From NCBI RefSeq assembly GCF_947179165.1, contig NC_077245.1, positions 23,349,740 through 23,413,739 on the forward strand: a stretch of DNA of 64,000 bases, in the 5' to 3' direction. Numbering within the stretch: position 1 is the stretch's first letter; every line of letters begins with the position of its first letter. The translations under genes were made by a program, and so were the position numbers. Under the pieces are notes generated by a model. The model worked only from the letters and a program-made list of their open reading frames with translations, ran no database searches and was not told the origin of the DNA. The stretch comes from Solanum dulcamara. Its lineage: Eukaryota > Streptophyta > Magnoliopsida > Solanales > Solanaceae. Below, piece by piece: positions 45,940 to 57,360 of the stretch.

Positions 45940-47781
45940 TGTCATGACCTAAAATGGGTCATTAGTAGCACCCATACTTAACTTCCTAGGTGGGAGAACC
46001 AACGATACAAACCCCAACTAATAAATATGACAATAACGCCGAATCTCAATTAAATACGTTTTCCCAAAACCTGAAAGTCATCACATAAGGACATCTAAAT
46101 TCTAAAACTAAGTCTGAAAATTTCAAACACCAGAATAAATAAATAATAAAATGTGTCCGAAAACTAAGGACACCATGCCATGACCGAGAGAATCCATCAC
46201 GAGCTAGAAGGATAGCTCACCCTGAAATCTTATGAACTGGAGACTGACTAGAGATGAGGTCGAGTCAAAGTCGGTGGAACACTCGCTGCACTCCATAAAA
46301 TAAAAATAAAGAAAAATACAAGTAGAGATTAGTACAGGACAACATGTACTGAGTAGATATCATCGGTTGACTTAAAATAGAAATCAATATGCATAAAGTA
46401 GTTGCAAAAAATCAACCATAGCACTTAACATGTGGCAACCATCAAGATCAATATCAAGTGACAACAAAATGAAATAGTGACGTAACTAGTCAATAATATC
46501 CAAAGTATATATGAGGACTCATGCCTCCACACCACGCTCTTTTAGGAAATGAGTTTTTTTGGAGATTGAGTAACATTAAGTCATTTTAATTTATTTTCCT
46601 TTAATATTATCGTACCGGAACGTGACACCCGATCCAAATATACCATTTCGAAATGTGACATCCGATCCAATAATATCGTGTTGGAACGTGACATCCGATC
46701 CAAATATACCATATCAGAACGTGATACCCGATCCAAATATAATTAATTTATCATTCTTTATTATTACATTCCACTTTATTAACAATATTTTATCAAGTTT
46801 TCTTTATTCAAGACACCAATTTTTGATAGGGCAATTTCAAGATTATAGATTTCACGGTCTTGAGATTTCAGACCATCACAATAACATACCAAACATCCAA
46901 AACACACAATTAAATGCATAGTAACTTCACACATTACTCAATGACTATCAATTGCTATTAAGAGTCTATCTATGATATAGAATAAAAACCATAACCTACC
47001 TCAACCGAAGAACCGAAGTCAAGTAAGCTAATTCTCCAACGCCTTTCCTTTCCTCAATGCCTTAGAACGTTTCCAATCTAGAAAGTATATAATATTCATA
47101 AGTAAATGAGTCCATAGACACCCATATTACCATATATATCTAGCTTAAACCCAAAACTTACTCGAATCTATAATTAATTTCCTCAATCTCAAGTTTATGG
47201 TTAAGCCTCGATTTCTTTCAATAACATAAATCTCATTATAATCATATACTACAATACACCTAATATTTAATTACATATATTAATATATCAAAACTTGAAT
47301 TATAATGTGATAATTAATGTACGAAATCTGCATACTAGAAGCTAGACACAAAGAACGTTACTGCCAAACTATCCAATAATCACAATTCAAGAATTTCAAT
47401 ACAAATGATATGCTTCTATCCATATTCATGATTAGAAAAGTAAGTCAGGTTAGAAATTCTTACCTGAAGCACTACCTCTCTCCTTATCGGCGCCGCAGGT
47501 AAGTTTTTTTTTTATTACTTTGTTCTTTTCTCTTTTCTTTTCTTTTCTAATCTTTATGTATTATAATTCATAAACCCAATCCTTTTATTTTAATAATTGG
47601 TATAGTGTATTAAATAAATTATCAATTTAGCCCACTAATTAAATTAGTTATTTAAATTTACCCCCCAACTAAATAATCATGATTATCGAATAGTCCAAAA
47701 TACCCATTAAAAATTTGCGAGATGAGTCTTTTATGAAATAAAAAAACCCTAGTACTCAAAATGACCTAATGGGTCATTACA
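45940..47781 (-). repeat. Gypsy-1 5' LTR (1842 bp)
   Basis: Partner of 38938-40780. Both have TG...CA ends. Outside the first ~55 bp of each, only about eight substitutions and a T-run length change were noticed. Confidence 0.95.
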
Positions 47782-47786
47782 ACTAC

Positions 47787-49071
47787 CTTCAAGTATTCTA
47801 TAAGTTTCTTATTTGCATCTTCTAATGTTATGGAATAAACTTGTTATATATGGAGGATGAAAAGAGAAGGTTAATATGTATCAGTTATAGTTGATCTCAA
47901 AGTCTTTAAATTTGGGACATAATATTACAATTTTATTCATATTTATTATTAGAATTTTATCAGTATTTATTATGTAAGAATATAAAAAATAGTAAAAAGA
48001 TAATTTTATGTAAAGTTGAGTCTTTTAATGAAGAGCAAAAAGTTCAAACAATATTATTAAGGATCTTCATGCTTTTAATATATATATATATATATATTGA
48101 GAGAGAGAGAGTGTGTGTTATGTGTACGTTATGTTATTAAGTACAGAGCTTAAAAACATTATTACTTATAAGAAATTAAGAACAACATAAATAATTATGA
48201 TAAAGAAAAATAACTACTTGCGAATAGCTATAAAAGTTGTAATAATAATATATTGTGATTTAACATCGATTCAAATTTTCTAGAATCAACTTCAAATTGA
48301 CCATCCTACACAATTAATATCAATAAGCAACTAGCTATCAAAATATATCATAATTTATTTTTATAAACATAAAAGCATACCAAAATCTTGGAAAACTCAC
48401 CTCAAATCAGAAGAAAATTTATCTCTTCAATCATAGATACTATCATTATTTCACAAAAAAAATTCGCAATTAGCAATTGTCTATAAAATAGAGTATAATT
48501 TATTAATGTAAACTTCAAGTACATACTAAAATTTTAGAATACTTACCTCAAATCACAAACAAATATTTCTCTTTAATCATAGATACTATCAAGATTGTAA
48601 ACATAAAAAAATACTTAGACTTTAGAAAACTTGCCTCAAATCACAATTAAATTTGTCTCTTCAATCATAAGATATCACAAGATTTCACAAAAACTTCTCA
48701 ATTAATAATTGTTCATCAAGAATACATGATAATTTATTTATTAAAAACTTCAAAAATATACTAAAATCTTAAAAAACTTACCTCAAATCTCAATCAAATT
48801 TATCTCTTTAAATCATAAATACTATCAAGATTTCAATTCATAAGAAAATTTTACACCTAACTTTTTTATACGTATGGTAGTTTTGGAAGAATAATTTTAA
48901 CTTAAATAAAGAGAGAGACAACTTAATTAATTAATTAATTGAAGGAATCCTAATTTTAAAGTGATTCAAAGCTAAACAAAATATCATCAATTAATTAGTT
49001 AATAGAATCCTTATTTTACAGTGGTTCAAAGCTAAAAAAAATATATTTAAAAATTAATAGACATCTAGGTC
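47787..49071. other. Intergenic spacer with microsatellites and degenerate repeats
   Basis: No gene supported. Contains (TA)n(GA)n(GT)n at 48080-48120 and the repeat cluster at 48390-48850. Confidence 0.5.
48390..48850. repeat. Four degenerate ~65-bp repeats with irregular spacing
   Basis: Related blocks start near 48397, 48541, 48629 and 48777, each beginning (A)CTTACCTCAAATC and containing TCTCTTCAATCATA and ACTATCAAGATT words. Spacings are about 144, 88 and 148 bp. On the minus strand each block ends TTTGAG followed by GTAAGT or a close variant, a strong splice-donor consensus. The spacers between blocks also share words (TTCTCAATTA, AATTGT, AATTTATT). No open frame spans them. Confidence 0.7.
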
Positions 49072-50089
49072 TTCTAGGTTGAAACTTCAAAATTGACTTT
49101 TGAAGAGTTCCACATCTACAACATTATGATTCTTAAGAACTCAACGGGCACTTCTTCTTCGAGTCAAACAAACAAAGGGAATCTCGTAGAGTTATTACCG
49201 AAAGTCAATGGAATGGAAGTGAAAGAAATCGAATTTTCCACAATAAAAGCACTTTTGAACTCTTACACATACTAGGGGATTATAGAACAAATACGTTTAC
49301 TTTTGAAATGATTCATATCATTAAGTGCAGCCATCCCAAATGATCGACTGCTGCTAATATATCTCTTGGTAACAAATATCTACCTGATAATTTTTTTCGT
49401 GTTTAACTTCTATATGACACTCTCTCTGCACTCCAAAATCTCTGTATACTTTACTTTCATTAAACAATAGGTCCAAAAATTATACTATACCGCTAGTTTT
49501 GCTTTGATCTGGTTAGGAATTTGTTTGTTTGTTTTTTGTCTAATTGACTGATTTTGCTCCAGTGAGTCATTTGATCTTCACAGGATCTATTTGGGTTTTT
49601 CTCCATTTTATTTAATTTTTATTTTTATATACTGTTTGGTGAATACAATCCTAAATTGAGAATAGAACTTTTACTTTCGCCGATCGGACAATGACAACTT
49701 TGATGGCGATACTTTTTCTGGCATCTTCTTCTTCTTCTTCTCATTTTTAGCTTTGATTTTGAATGCACCCCATCTGTTCGATAAATTGTCTAAGAGGAAA
49801 GAGCTTGTTGGTAAGCCGACGTGAACAATACTCCGAAGTGAACAGTATTTTTCGGCGGCAACCAGGTTCATTTCAACTGGAGTTGGTACGTCCGGTTTTC
49901 ATAGCTTCACATATCTATTCTTTGTTCATACACTTGTAGTTATATTCTGCTGACTTTAGACCTTTGAATAATTTATTAGTTCATACGCGTTTTCGTGGCT
50001 TTAGGTAGTGATGGTAGACTAGGATCATGTTATCGCTCATGGATGGGGACGGGTACGAGGGTAAGAAGGGGTAAGTGGGTTAAATGAGA

Positions 50090-52944
50090 GTCTAGACTGA
50101 GAGTAGGTTCTTGGAACATTGGGACGTTAACGGGAAAATCCATAGAGCTAGTTAAGATTCTAAAGAAGAGGAAGATTAATATAATTTGTGTCCAAGAGAC
50201 CAAATGGGTAGGTTCTAAAGCTAAGGAGGTAGACGGGTAAGCTTTGGTTCTCTGGTAGATCAAAGTATAGGAATGGGTTAGGCATTTTAGTAGACAGTGA
50301 TTTAATGGATCAGGTGGTGGAGGTTAGGAGAGTCACTGATAGGATGATATCGATTAAGGTGGTCATTGAAAGGATCAAGTTGAATATTATTAGTGCCTAT
50401 GTGCCGCAAGCGGGCTTAGGCGAGGAGTATAAGAGACGCTTTTGGGAGAATTTGGACGAGTTAGTGGGAGGCATACCGCCTACTGAGAAGCTTTTCATGG
50501 GAGGGGATTTCAATGGGCATATTGGGTCTATTTCGGGAGGGGATGATGATGTGCATGAAGGCTTTGGCTTTGGGGATAAAAATGGAGGAGGAGTTTCACT
50601 TTTGGATTTTGCAAGAGCTTTTGGGTTGGTGATAGCCAATTCGAGTTTCCCAAAGAAGGAGAACCACATGGTAACCTTTCGTAGCTCGGTGGCTAAGACT
50701 CAGATAGATTTTCTACTCCTTAGGAAGGATAATAAAGGTCTGTGCAAAGACTGTAAGGTTATTTCGATCGACAACCTTACAACCCGACATAAGCTCTTGG
50801 TGATGGATTTAGGGATCAAGATGATGAGGAAGAAGAGGGTCGGGGATGAACGACCTAGGATTAGATGGGGGAGTTTGACCATGGCTAGTGCCTTGGAGAT
50901 GGGAGAGAAAATGAAGGAAATGGGGGCCTAGGATAGTAGTGAGTATGCAAACGGTATGTGGGATAGAATGGCTAGTTGTATTAGGATTGTAGAAAGGGAA
51001 ATGTTGGAAATCTCAACAGGTAATCGTAGTCGGCATCGAGGGGACTGGTGGTGGAATGGAGAAGTGCAATGGAAGGTGAAAGCAAAGAAGATGGCGTATG
51101 CAAAGTTGATAGAAATCAAGGATGAGGTGGAGAAGTGAACGAATAGGGAACTTTATAAGATAGCGAGGAAGGAGGCGAAGTTGACAGTTTCGATGGCAAA
51201 AACGACAACTTTTGAACGCCTTTATGCTAAACTAGAAGAGAAAAGAGGGGATAGGAAATTATTTTGGCTAGCCAGGGCGTGGGAGAGAAGGGCACGCAAT
51301 ATGGATCAAGTGAAGTGCATTAAGGACGAGCATGGAAAAGTATTGGTAGAGGAGACCCTCATTAAACAGAGATGACAGTCATACTTCCATAAACTCTTGA
51401 ATGAAGAAGGGAACATAGAGATTGTGTTGGGAGATTTGGAATATACAGGGAGGCGTCATAATTTTGGAGGTTGCAAGAGTATTACGATCGAGGAGTTTAA
51501 GGGTGTTGTTCGTAGGATGCGCTGGGGAAGAGAGATCGGACCTGACGAGATTCTTGGGAAATTTTGGAAGAGCACAAGCTCGGTAGGTTTGGAGTGGCTG
51601 ACTAGGTTATTTAATGTCATCTTTAAGACGGCAATGATGCTCGAAGAATGAAGGTCGAGCGTAATGACCCCCCTATATAAAAACAAGGGGGATATCCAGA
51701 GCTGCAACAACTATAGAGGTATCAAGCTTCTAAGCCATACTATGAAAATGTGGGAAAGAGTGGTGGAGATGAGGGTGAGGAGAATCGTGTCAATTTCAGA
51801 GAACCAGTTCGGATTTATGCCGGGACGCTTAACTACAGAAGCCATCCATCTTATGAGGAGACTGGTGGAGCAGTATAGAAAGAGGAAGAGGGACTTGCAT
51901 ATGGTATTCATTGACCTAGAAAAGGCTTACGATAAAGTTCCACAAGAGATACTATGGAGATGTCTGGAGGCTAAAGGTGTACCTATGACGTACATTAGGG
52001 TGATCAAGGACATGTATGAGGGTGCCAAAACTATGGTAAGGACAGTAGGAGGGAACTCAGAGTACTTTCCAGTTGTGATAGGGTTGCATCAAGGATCAGC
52101 TCTCAGTCCATTTTTATTTTCCTTGGTGATGGATGAATTGACGCAACAAATTCAAGGTGAGGTGCCATGGTGTATGCTTTTCGCGGACGACATGATCTTG
52201 AACAATGAGACTCGTAGTGGAGTTAACGCTAAGCTGGAGGATTGGAGACATACCTTGGAGTCTAAAGGGTTTAAGCTGAGTAGGACCAAGACAGAGTACT
52301 TAGAGTGCAAGTTCAGTGAGACACCTTAGGAGGTTGGCACGGAGTTAGGCTTGGTGACTAGTCCATACAAAAGAAATAGTTTCAAGTACCTTGGGTCCAT
52401 TATGCAAGGAAGCGGGGAGATTGACGATGATATCACATACCATATTAGGGCAGGGTGGGTGAAATGGAGGCTTGCTTCTGATGTGCTATGTGACAAGAAG
52501 GTGCTACCATAACTTAAGGGCAAGTTCTACAAAGTGGTGGTTAGACCGGCTATGTTATATGAGGTGGAGTGTTGGCCAGTTAAGGTCTCTCATGTTCAAA
52601 AGATGAAAGTTGCTGAGATGAGAATGTTGAGATGGATGTGTGGGCATATTAAGAGCGACAAGATTAGAAACGAGGCTATTCGGGACAAGGTAGGAGTGGC
52701 CTCGGTGGAAGACAAGATGCAAAAAATGCGACTGAGATGGTTTGGGCATGTGAAGAGGAGAGACACAGATGCCCCAGTGCGGAGGTGTGAGAGGTTTGCC
52801 ATGGATGGTTTCAGAAGAGGTAGGGGTAGGTCGAAGAAATATTGGAGAGAGGTGATTAGACAGGACATGGAGCAACTACAGCTTACCGAGGACATGACTT
52901 TAGATAGGAGGGTGTGGAGGACCCACATTAGGGTGGAAGGCTAG
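50090..52944 (+). pseudogene. RTE-3 endonuclease-reverse transcriptase, multiply stopped
   Basis: Endonuclease from about 50090, with a small deletion/frameshift near 50238, then one main frame from 50305: GGDFNGHIG (about 50500), KTQIDFLLLRK (about 50695), [18 protein letters not shown] (about 51680), [13 protein letters not shown] (about 51910), FADDMILN (about 52180) and C-terminal WFGHVKRRD (about 52740). Stops at 50929, 51136, 51373, 51649, 52327 and 52510 replace Trp (first four) or Gln (last two). Two small indels near 52335-52370 nearly compensate each other. Confidence 0.88.
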
Positions 52945-53139
52945 TACATAGTCTTGTTATTCTCCCTTATTATTAGGTGCATTAGCGCACTATAATTTCT
53001 TGTGCTCTGATTTCTGTTATTATCTATTACTTTCTGTACTTTGATTACTCTATTTTATCCGTGTCGCTCTCGTTATTTGCTTTCTCATATCGCTTTAAAC
53101 TTCTTAGCCTTATCTAACCTCTTTTTATGCTTTTATTGA

Positions 53140-53249
53140 GCCGAGGGTCTTTCGGAAACAGCCGTCTTACCTTGGTAGCAGTAAGGTCTGCGTACACTTA
53201 ATCCTATCCAGACCCCACTTTGTGGGATTTCACTAGGTTGTTGTTGTTG
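53140..53249 (+). repeat. RTE-3 3' tail with (TTG)n
   Basis: Same GCCGAGGGTCTTTCGG...GGTCTGCGTACACT...TTG block as in RTE-1 and RTE-2. It ends about 480 bp before the bL25m start codon, placing the LINE directly in the promoter-side flank of that gene. Confidence 0.85.
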
Positions 53250-53727
53250 CTAGTATTCTAGGTTGATAAAATTGACTTTTTGATTAAACAAACATTTTTT
53301 TTGAAATATATATATATTATAGGACGGTCGTGGATTATTTTTTTGGGAACTTTAGGAATTATTTTTTTTCTCAAAAAATTAAAATACGTGATATTTTTAT
53401 TTTTTGGATAACTTTAGGCAATTGGTTTTCTTTTTCTCATAAAATTAAAATTACATGTTATTTTTTCTTTGGAACTTTAGGATAGTTGTTGGTTTTTCTA
53501 ATTTATAAGAAAAAATTGTCAAAATATATTTTTATTCTTTAACACATATTTTAGAATTCTTTAATTTTAAATATCACAATTCACAATATAATGATATAAT
53601 AATTTTAAGGAGATTTATGGTTTTAATATAACATAGTATGTATGCCAAAAATGAGTGGAACTCAAAACCCTCGTTAAGCCCCTCAGCCCCACTGGCACAC
53701 ACTTCTCCGACTGAATTACATACAAAA
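53250..53727 (+). promoter_or_regulatory. Upstream region of bL25m
   Basis: AT-rich stretch between the LINE tail and the start codon, presumably holding the bL25m promoter and 5' UTR. TATAATG/TATAAT-like words occur near 53587-53600, about 130 bp before the chosen start. No transcription start can be fixed from sequence alone. Confidence 0.4.
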
Positions 53728-54123
53728 ATGTTGATCCGACGCATTTTGCTGACCAAATCCCTCTACCATTTCCGTTTCTTGAGCAGCTCTGCCGCCGCCG
53801 TTGTTCCCGACCTAGATGATGATTTCCCAAAACCCGATCCCAAATACGCAGAAACTATTCATGCCGTTGTTCGGGTCACTTCCGGTAAGAACATCGCCGC
53901 GAAAGAGAGGAAAGCTGGGAGGGTACCCAGCATAGTGTTTGAACAAGAGGATGGACAACATGGTGGTAGCAAAAGGCTCATCTCTGTTCAGGCTAATCAG
54001 ATAAGGAAGCTTGTTAACCATCTTGGTCGCTCCCATTTCTTGTCCAGGTTGTTTGATCTTGAGGTTCACCCTGAATTTGAATCTCATGAAGTTATTGAGA
54101 AGGTTCGAGTTCTGCCCAGAAAG
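53728..54123 (+). other. bL25m exon 1
   Basis: 132 codons from the chosen start to the donor after CCCAGAAAG (GTACTT follows). Phase 0 at the junction. Confidence 0.9.
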
Positions 54124-56972
54124 GTACTTTTGTCTCTATTTATTAGATAGATACTGGATTTCAATTCCTATTTGCTTATAGGAGTAAGCAGTTTCATGAA
54201 AGCTTATTTTCTATTAGATGCTTAAGTATATGTGTGGATATTAATGCTTCCATGCTGTTTGTCTTGGGACATTTTTAATATGCCTAGATAAGGTTAGCTT
54301 TGAAGCCACTGCACTGTTATACCACACTAGTCACTGCTTACGAATTCACACATTTCTTTCTGATAATGATAGAATCCGAGTTAGATTTGCATGCACATTG
54401 ACATTTAACTGAGGTACACTGAGTAACGGCTACCTCCCACTAGCACATCTACCTAGTAACTCTTACCACTATTGTTTAAGTTGATGAGAAGAATCACTTT
54501 ATGTTTTTTTTGTCGCTGATGGGATTTGAACCTAGTTTCCCTTGATTTTCACTCACTTCAATTACCGCTAGGATGCACCCTTAGATTTGAACATAGTTTC
54601 ACACACTCAAAGGGAAAAAGGTGTAGCTTCTTGAGTTGATATATGCTTGATACAAAGCTAGGCTCTAAAAAGATTTGGTGGATTAGATGGTTAAAACTCG
54701 GAGTTGATATTAGCTCTCTTAGGCTCATAGTACTGTTGCCAAACACTCGTTGTGATGTCCCATAAAGTTAGCGGTCACAAGTGTGAAAGCAACAAAGTTC
54801 AACATTACCAGTTTCAAAAATAAAGTGTGAAAGCAACAAAGTTCTTATGAAATTGCTTGCAAAACTTCCTATGTGGAAGTATAATAGTCACATTTATGGT
54901 TTGATGATGATTAGTGGACTGTTCTTTTCACAAGTCCTGTACATTCTAAACTTGAATGATGGAAAAAAAGTCGTTGCCACGATGAGATATATCAAACAGC
55001 CTGCTGAGGTATGTGGTGTTAGGGGTTGAAACTCAGGGAACTTCTTAACTCAGTTCAGAAGGAAAGACCTTTAACTGCTTAACTTGGTTCAAAAGAAAGA
55101 CCTTTTCTAGAATTATGAAACTGTTGGAGCCAAACAGAGCATTAGATGGCTTTTAGCAGTGCGATGTGCTGATTTATTTATTTCAATGTTCAGGTTCATC
55201 TGGAAGCTGGTACAGATGCACCTCTTAATGTTACCTTTATAAGAGCTCCATCAAGTGCTTTATTAAAAGTTGAGGTTCCTCTTGTATTTAGAGGAGAGGA
55301 TGTGTCCCCCGGTTTGAAGAAAGGTTAGTAATAGATACATCTGCCTTTTCCTCTTTGTAGCTTGCTAAAAAATGTTTATATTTGTGAAGTCTTTTTTTTG
55401 TTTGATGACAAGGGAAACCCGCAGCCACTACCCTTTGGGTGTGCATAGGGTTAAGCCCTTTGTGAAGTCTTTAATTTGTTTACTATGCTGGTTTGATTGG
55501 GGATGTATTGAAACTAGCTTATCGTATGTTAAACCTGCATCAGTTCTTTATCCAGAGGTATAAAGACTGGTTTTCTTGAATTCATTCAATGAAAATGTCT
55601 TATGGTTATGATGAACCTAGAAGTTTCTCAAGGTAGAGCACCCAAGGGTGTAGTCTAGCGGTTGAAATTGGAGTGAGCCATGGGAGAATAGGGTTCAAAT
55701 CCCAAATTAGGTAAATCACGCCTGCAAGAAAACCATACTGGTGTGCCATTAACCAGCACCGACAGTCTTACCCTATAGATAGAATGTATTATCTGTTGAA
55801 ACCATCTTTGATCAGATCCTAACATTTTACTATTCAGGAGGAAGTTCCAGTTAGCCCGTTCACTATGTCAAGTTTTCTTAGACCTCCAGGATCTCCTTGC
55901 CATAATTGATGATCAAGGCATTCGATTGTTGTTTTTTAAAATTCAACTATTACCCTCTTTAGACTTTCAGCGAGTGAATTTGAAATCCTCTTAAGTTACT
56001 TCCTACCAAACAGATCAGTTTGTAATCTCTTAATTCAGTTATACCTTTTGTTAAGCACTAAGGTAATTTGAGTGGTGAAGCTCTTTTCAACTCTTCCTTC
56101 CAGATAGAATTGGTAGTAGTTTAGAGCATCCCATTTGTAAAGAAGTGCCAAAATTTTGGGGAAAAGCTATAGTAAAGCCAGAAGACTGATCTCCAGCACT
56201 GTCATTTATGGTTCAGTTACCTCTTCCTCTCTGGAAAAGGCTTTGCAACCATTTTCTGTCATCTTCTAGTAATATAGTTAGGTTCCAGTCATTCCACCTT
56301 GGGTCCATCAACCATAAATTCCATGAGGGTTTAGAAGAAACACAATGAATTCTAAAGAGGAAGAGTTTGGGTTGAACTGTTCTAAAATCATACCTGTTAG
56401 TACTTACTGGCATGTAGTAAGTCAATAAGACAATCAAAATGGAACACTGCACCGGCTGCTATTTGGTGAACTGTTTGGATTGAGAGAAATAGAAAATGTT
56501 TTCAAGACATGGAAAACAACATTCAGAAGATAAAATCCAAATGTATAGCTTTATTTTCTTTTTGGTGTAAAATGCAACTAATGGATGAGCTGAAACTATT
56601 CTATATGTGATAGAATCGCTACAGGTCTAGAAGGGTCAGATTTTTGCCAAGTTTCTTTTTTTGCTGCACATGTACAGATTTTGACAGAACTTCTTAGGGC
56701 ATCTCCAAGGGGGTGAGGTAACTCCGTTTTGTTATCTTCCGCTCTCCTAGTATAGGTTGGGAAAGGGCCGGGTGGATTACCTTTGGGAGCTAAGTCGAAA
56801 CTCTCTGTGGTCTTGTGAGTGGTTGATAAACTGCGATTGCAGTTTTCTTAAGGAAGTAGATAGCAGTGAGGCTTAACAGATAAAGAGAAGGGTAGATACT
56901 TTTCTGGGTAGAAGGTGGCAACCCTAATGAATTGACTATGATACGGTGGCTCTGAGCTACATCAGTGCTCAA

Positions 56973-57006
<34 letters not shown>

Positions 57007-57360
57007 CTCGTGTTTTCTTTTAGCATGAAAGGAAACACGGATAACATGTGAGGTGATATCCTTTTCCGATTTGTTTGTAATTTCGTTTTTCCTTATTTAT
57101 CTTTTATTTTTAATAATCATGTGTTAACCAATTTGGCAGGGTCATATTTGAATATCATCAAGAGAACGGTAAAGTTCCTATGCCCAGCAGATTTCATCCC
57201 ACCCTACATTGACGTCGACTTAAGTGAGTTGGATGTTAACCAAAAGTTGTTAATGGGCGACCTGAGGGTTCATCCAGCTTTGAAGCTTATCCAACCAAAG
57301 GATCATCCTATTGTCAAGATTGCAGGAGCAAGAGTTTCTGATCAAAAGAAATCAAAATGA
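53728..57360 (+). CDS. Mitochondrial ribosomal protein bL25m (three exons)
   Basis: Nuclear gene for a bL25/TL5-family large-subunit protein that binds 5S rRNA. Exons are 53728-54123, 55194-55323 and 57140-57360, all with GT...AG introns (1070 and 1816 bp); the joined phases agree and give 248 residues. Residues 1-25 (MLIRRILLTKSLYHFRFLSS) look like a mitochondrial presequence: basic, hydroxylated, without acids. The N-terminal bL25 domain lies at about 40-130 (GKNIAAKERKAGRVPSIVFE; SRLFDLEV), the TL5 C-terminal domain at about 133-230 (DVSPGLKKG spanning exons 2 and 3, KFLCPADFIPPYIDVDLS). I chose the Met at 53728 because of the presequence; an in-frame Met at 53638 would add 30 residues that look unlike one. 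It is the only clearly functional gene here; nothing in the frame looks damaged. Confidence 0.9.
54495..54583 (-). mobile_element. SINE-like, tRNA-derived, in bL25m intron 1
   Basis: On the minus strand a box A-like CATCCTAGCGGTAATTG (about 54575) is followed about 40 bp later by a box B-like GGTTCAAATCCC (54533-54522) and an A-rich tail. The spacing fits an RNA polymerase III promoter of a tRNA-derived SINE. Not a tRNA gene: no cloverleaf is evident. Confidence 0.6.
55194..55323 (+). other. bL25m exon 2
   Basis: Starts after TTCAG with VHLEAGTDAPLNVTF and ends one base into a Gly codon before GTTAGT. Contains the family motif FRGEDVSPGLKK. Confidence 0.9.
55638..55800 (+). mobile_element. 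SINE-like, tRNA-derived, in bL25m intron 2
   Basis: Box A-like TGTAGTCTAGCGGTTGA (55650-55666) and box B-like GGGTTCAAATCCC (55690-55702) at SINE spacing, followed by tRNA-unrelated sequence. Same general layout as the intron 1 copy but inserted in the opposite orientation. The 3' border is approximate. Confidence 0.6.
56975..57003. repeat. (CT)n microsatellite in bL25m intron 2
   Basis: About 14 CT units, 137 bp upstream of the exon 3 acceptor. Confidence 0.95.
57140..57360 (+). other. bL25m exon 3
   Basis: Begins after TTGGCAG, completes a Gly codon and ends at TGA 57358-57360. Encodes the end of the C-terminal domain (LMGDLRVHPALKLIQPKD) and a short Lys-rich tail. Confidence 0.9.

Larger units (their letters stand above)
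38938..47781 (-). mobile_element. Gypsy-1: complete Tekay-like chromovirus
   Basis: 8.84-kb Ty3/gypsy element with 1.84-kb LTRs, tRNA-iMet PBS, and gag, protease, RT, RNase H, integrase and a C-terminal chromodomain-like region in chromovirus order on the minus strand. It is flanked by GCTAC (38933-38937) and ACTAC (47782-47786), a target-site duplication with one mismatch. The LTRs are about 99 percent identical, so it is fairly young, yet gag has two stops and pol at least four. Long LTRs, the iMet primer and the integrase C-terminus point to the Tekay/Del clade; this is a motif-based judgement. Confidence 0.93.
50030..53249 (+). mobile_element. RTE-3: longest RTE LINE copy in the window
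   Basis: Contains the start of the endonuclease (VGSWNIGTLTGKS near 50105; CVQETKWVGSKAK near 50190), the rest of the endonuclease, RT and the (TTG)n tail at 53237-53249. The 5' UTR presumably extends upstream of 50030; the true 5' border is not determined and could lie anywhere from about 49,100 to 50,000. This is the only copy with endonuclease N-terminal sequence. Confidence 0.88.

Noticed and set aside
48390..48850. CRISPR-like array
   Set aside because: Repeats are degenerate, spacers are related to each other and of unequal length, and the DNA is from a plant nucleus.
49093..49275. Small host protein of 60 codons
   Set aside because: No recognisable domain, no exon neighbours, and the region may belong to the RTE-3 5' UTR or spacer.
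54520..54582. tRNA gene
   Set aside because: Box A and box B words are present but no cloverleaf arms or anticodon stem; fits a tRNA-derived SINE better. The same applies to 55650-55702.
54955..55011. Possible extra bL25m exon ending at a GTATGT donor
   Set aside because: No acceptor keeps the exon 1 frame, and exon 1 joined to 55194 already gives continuous family similarity.
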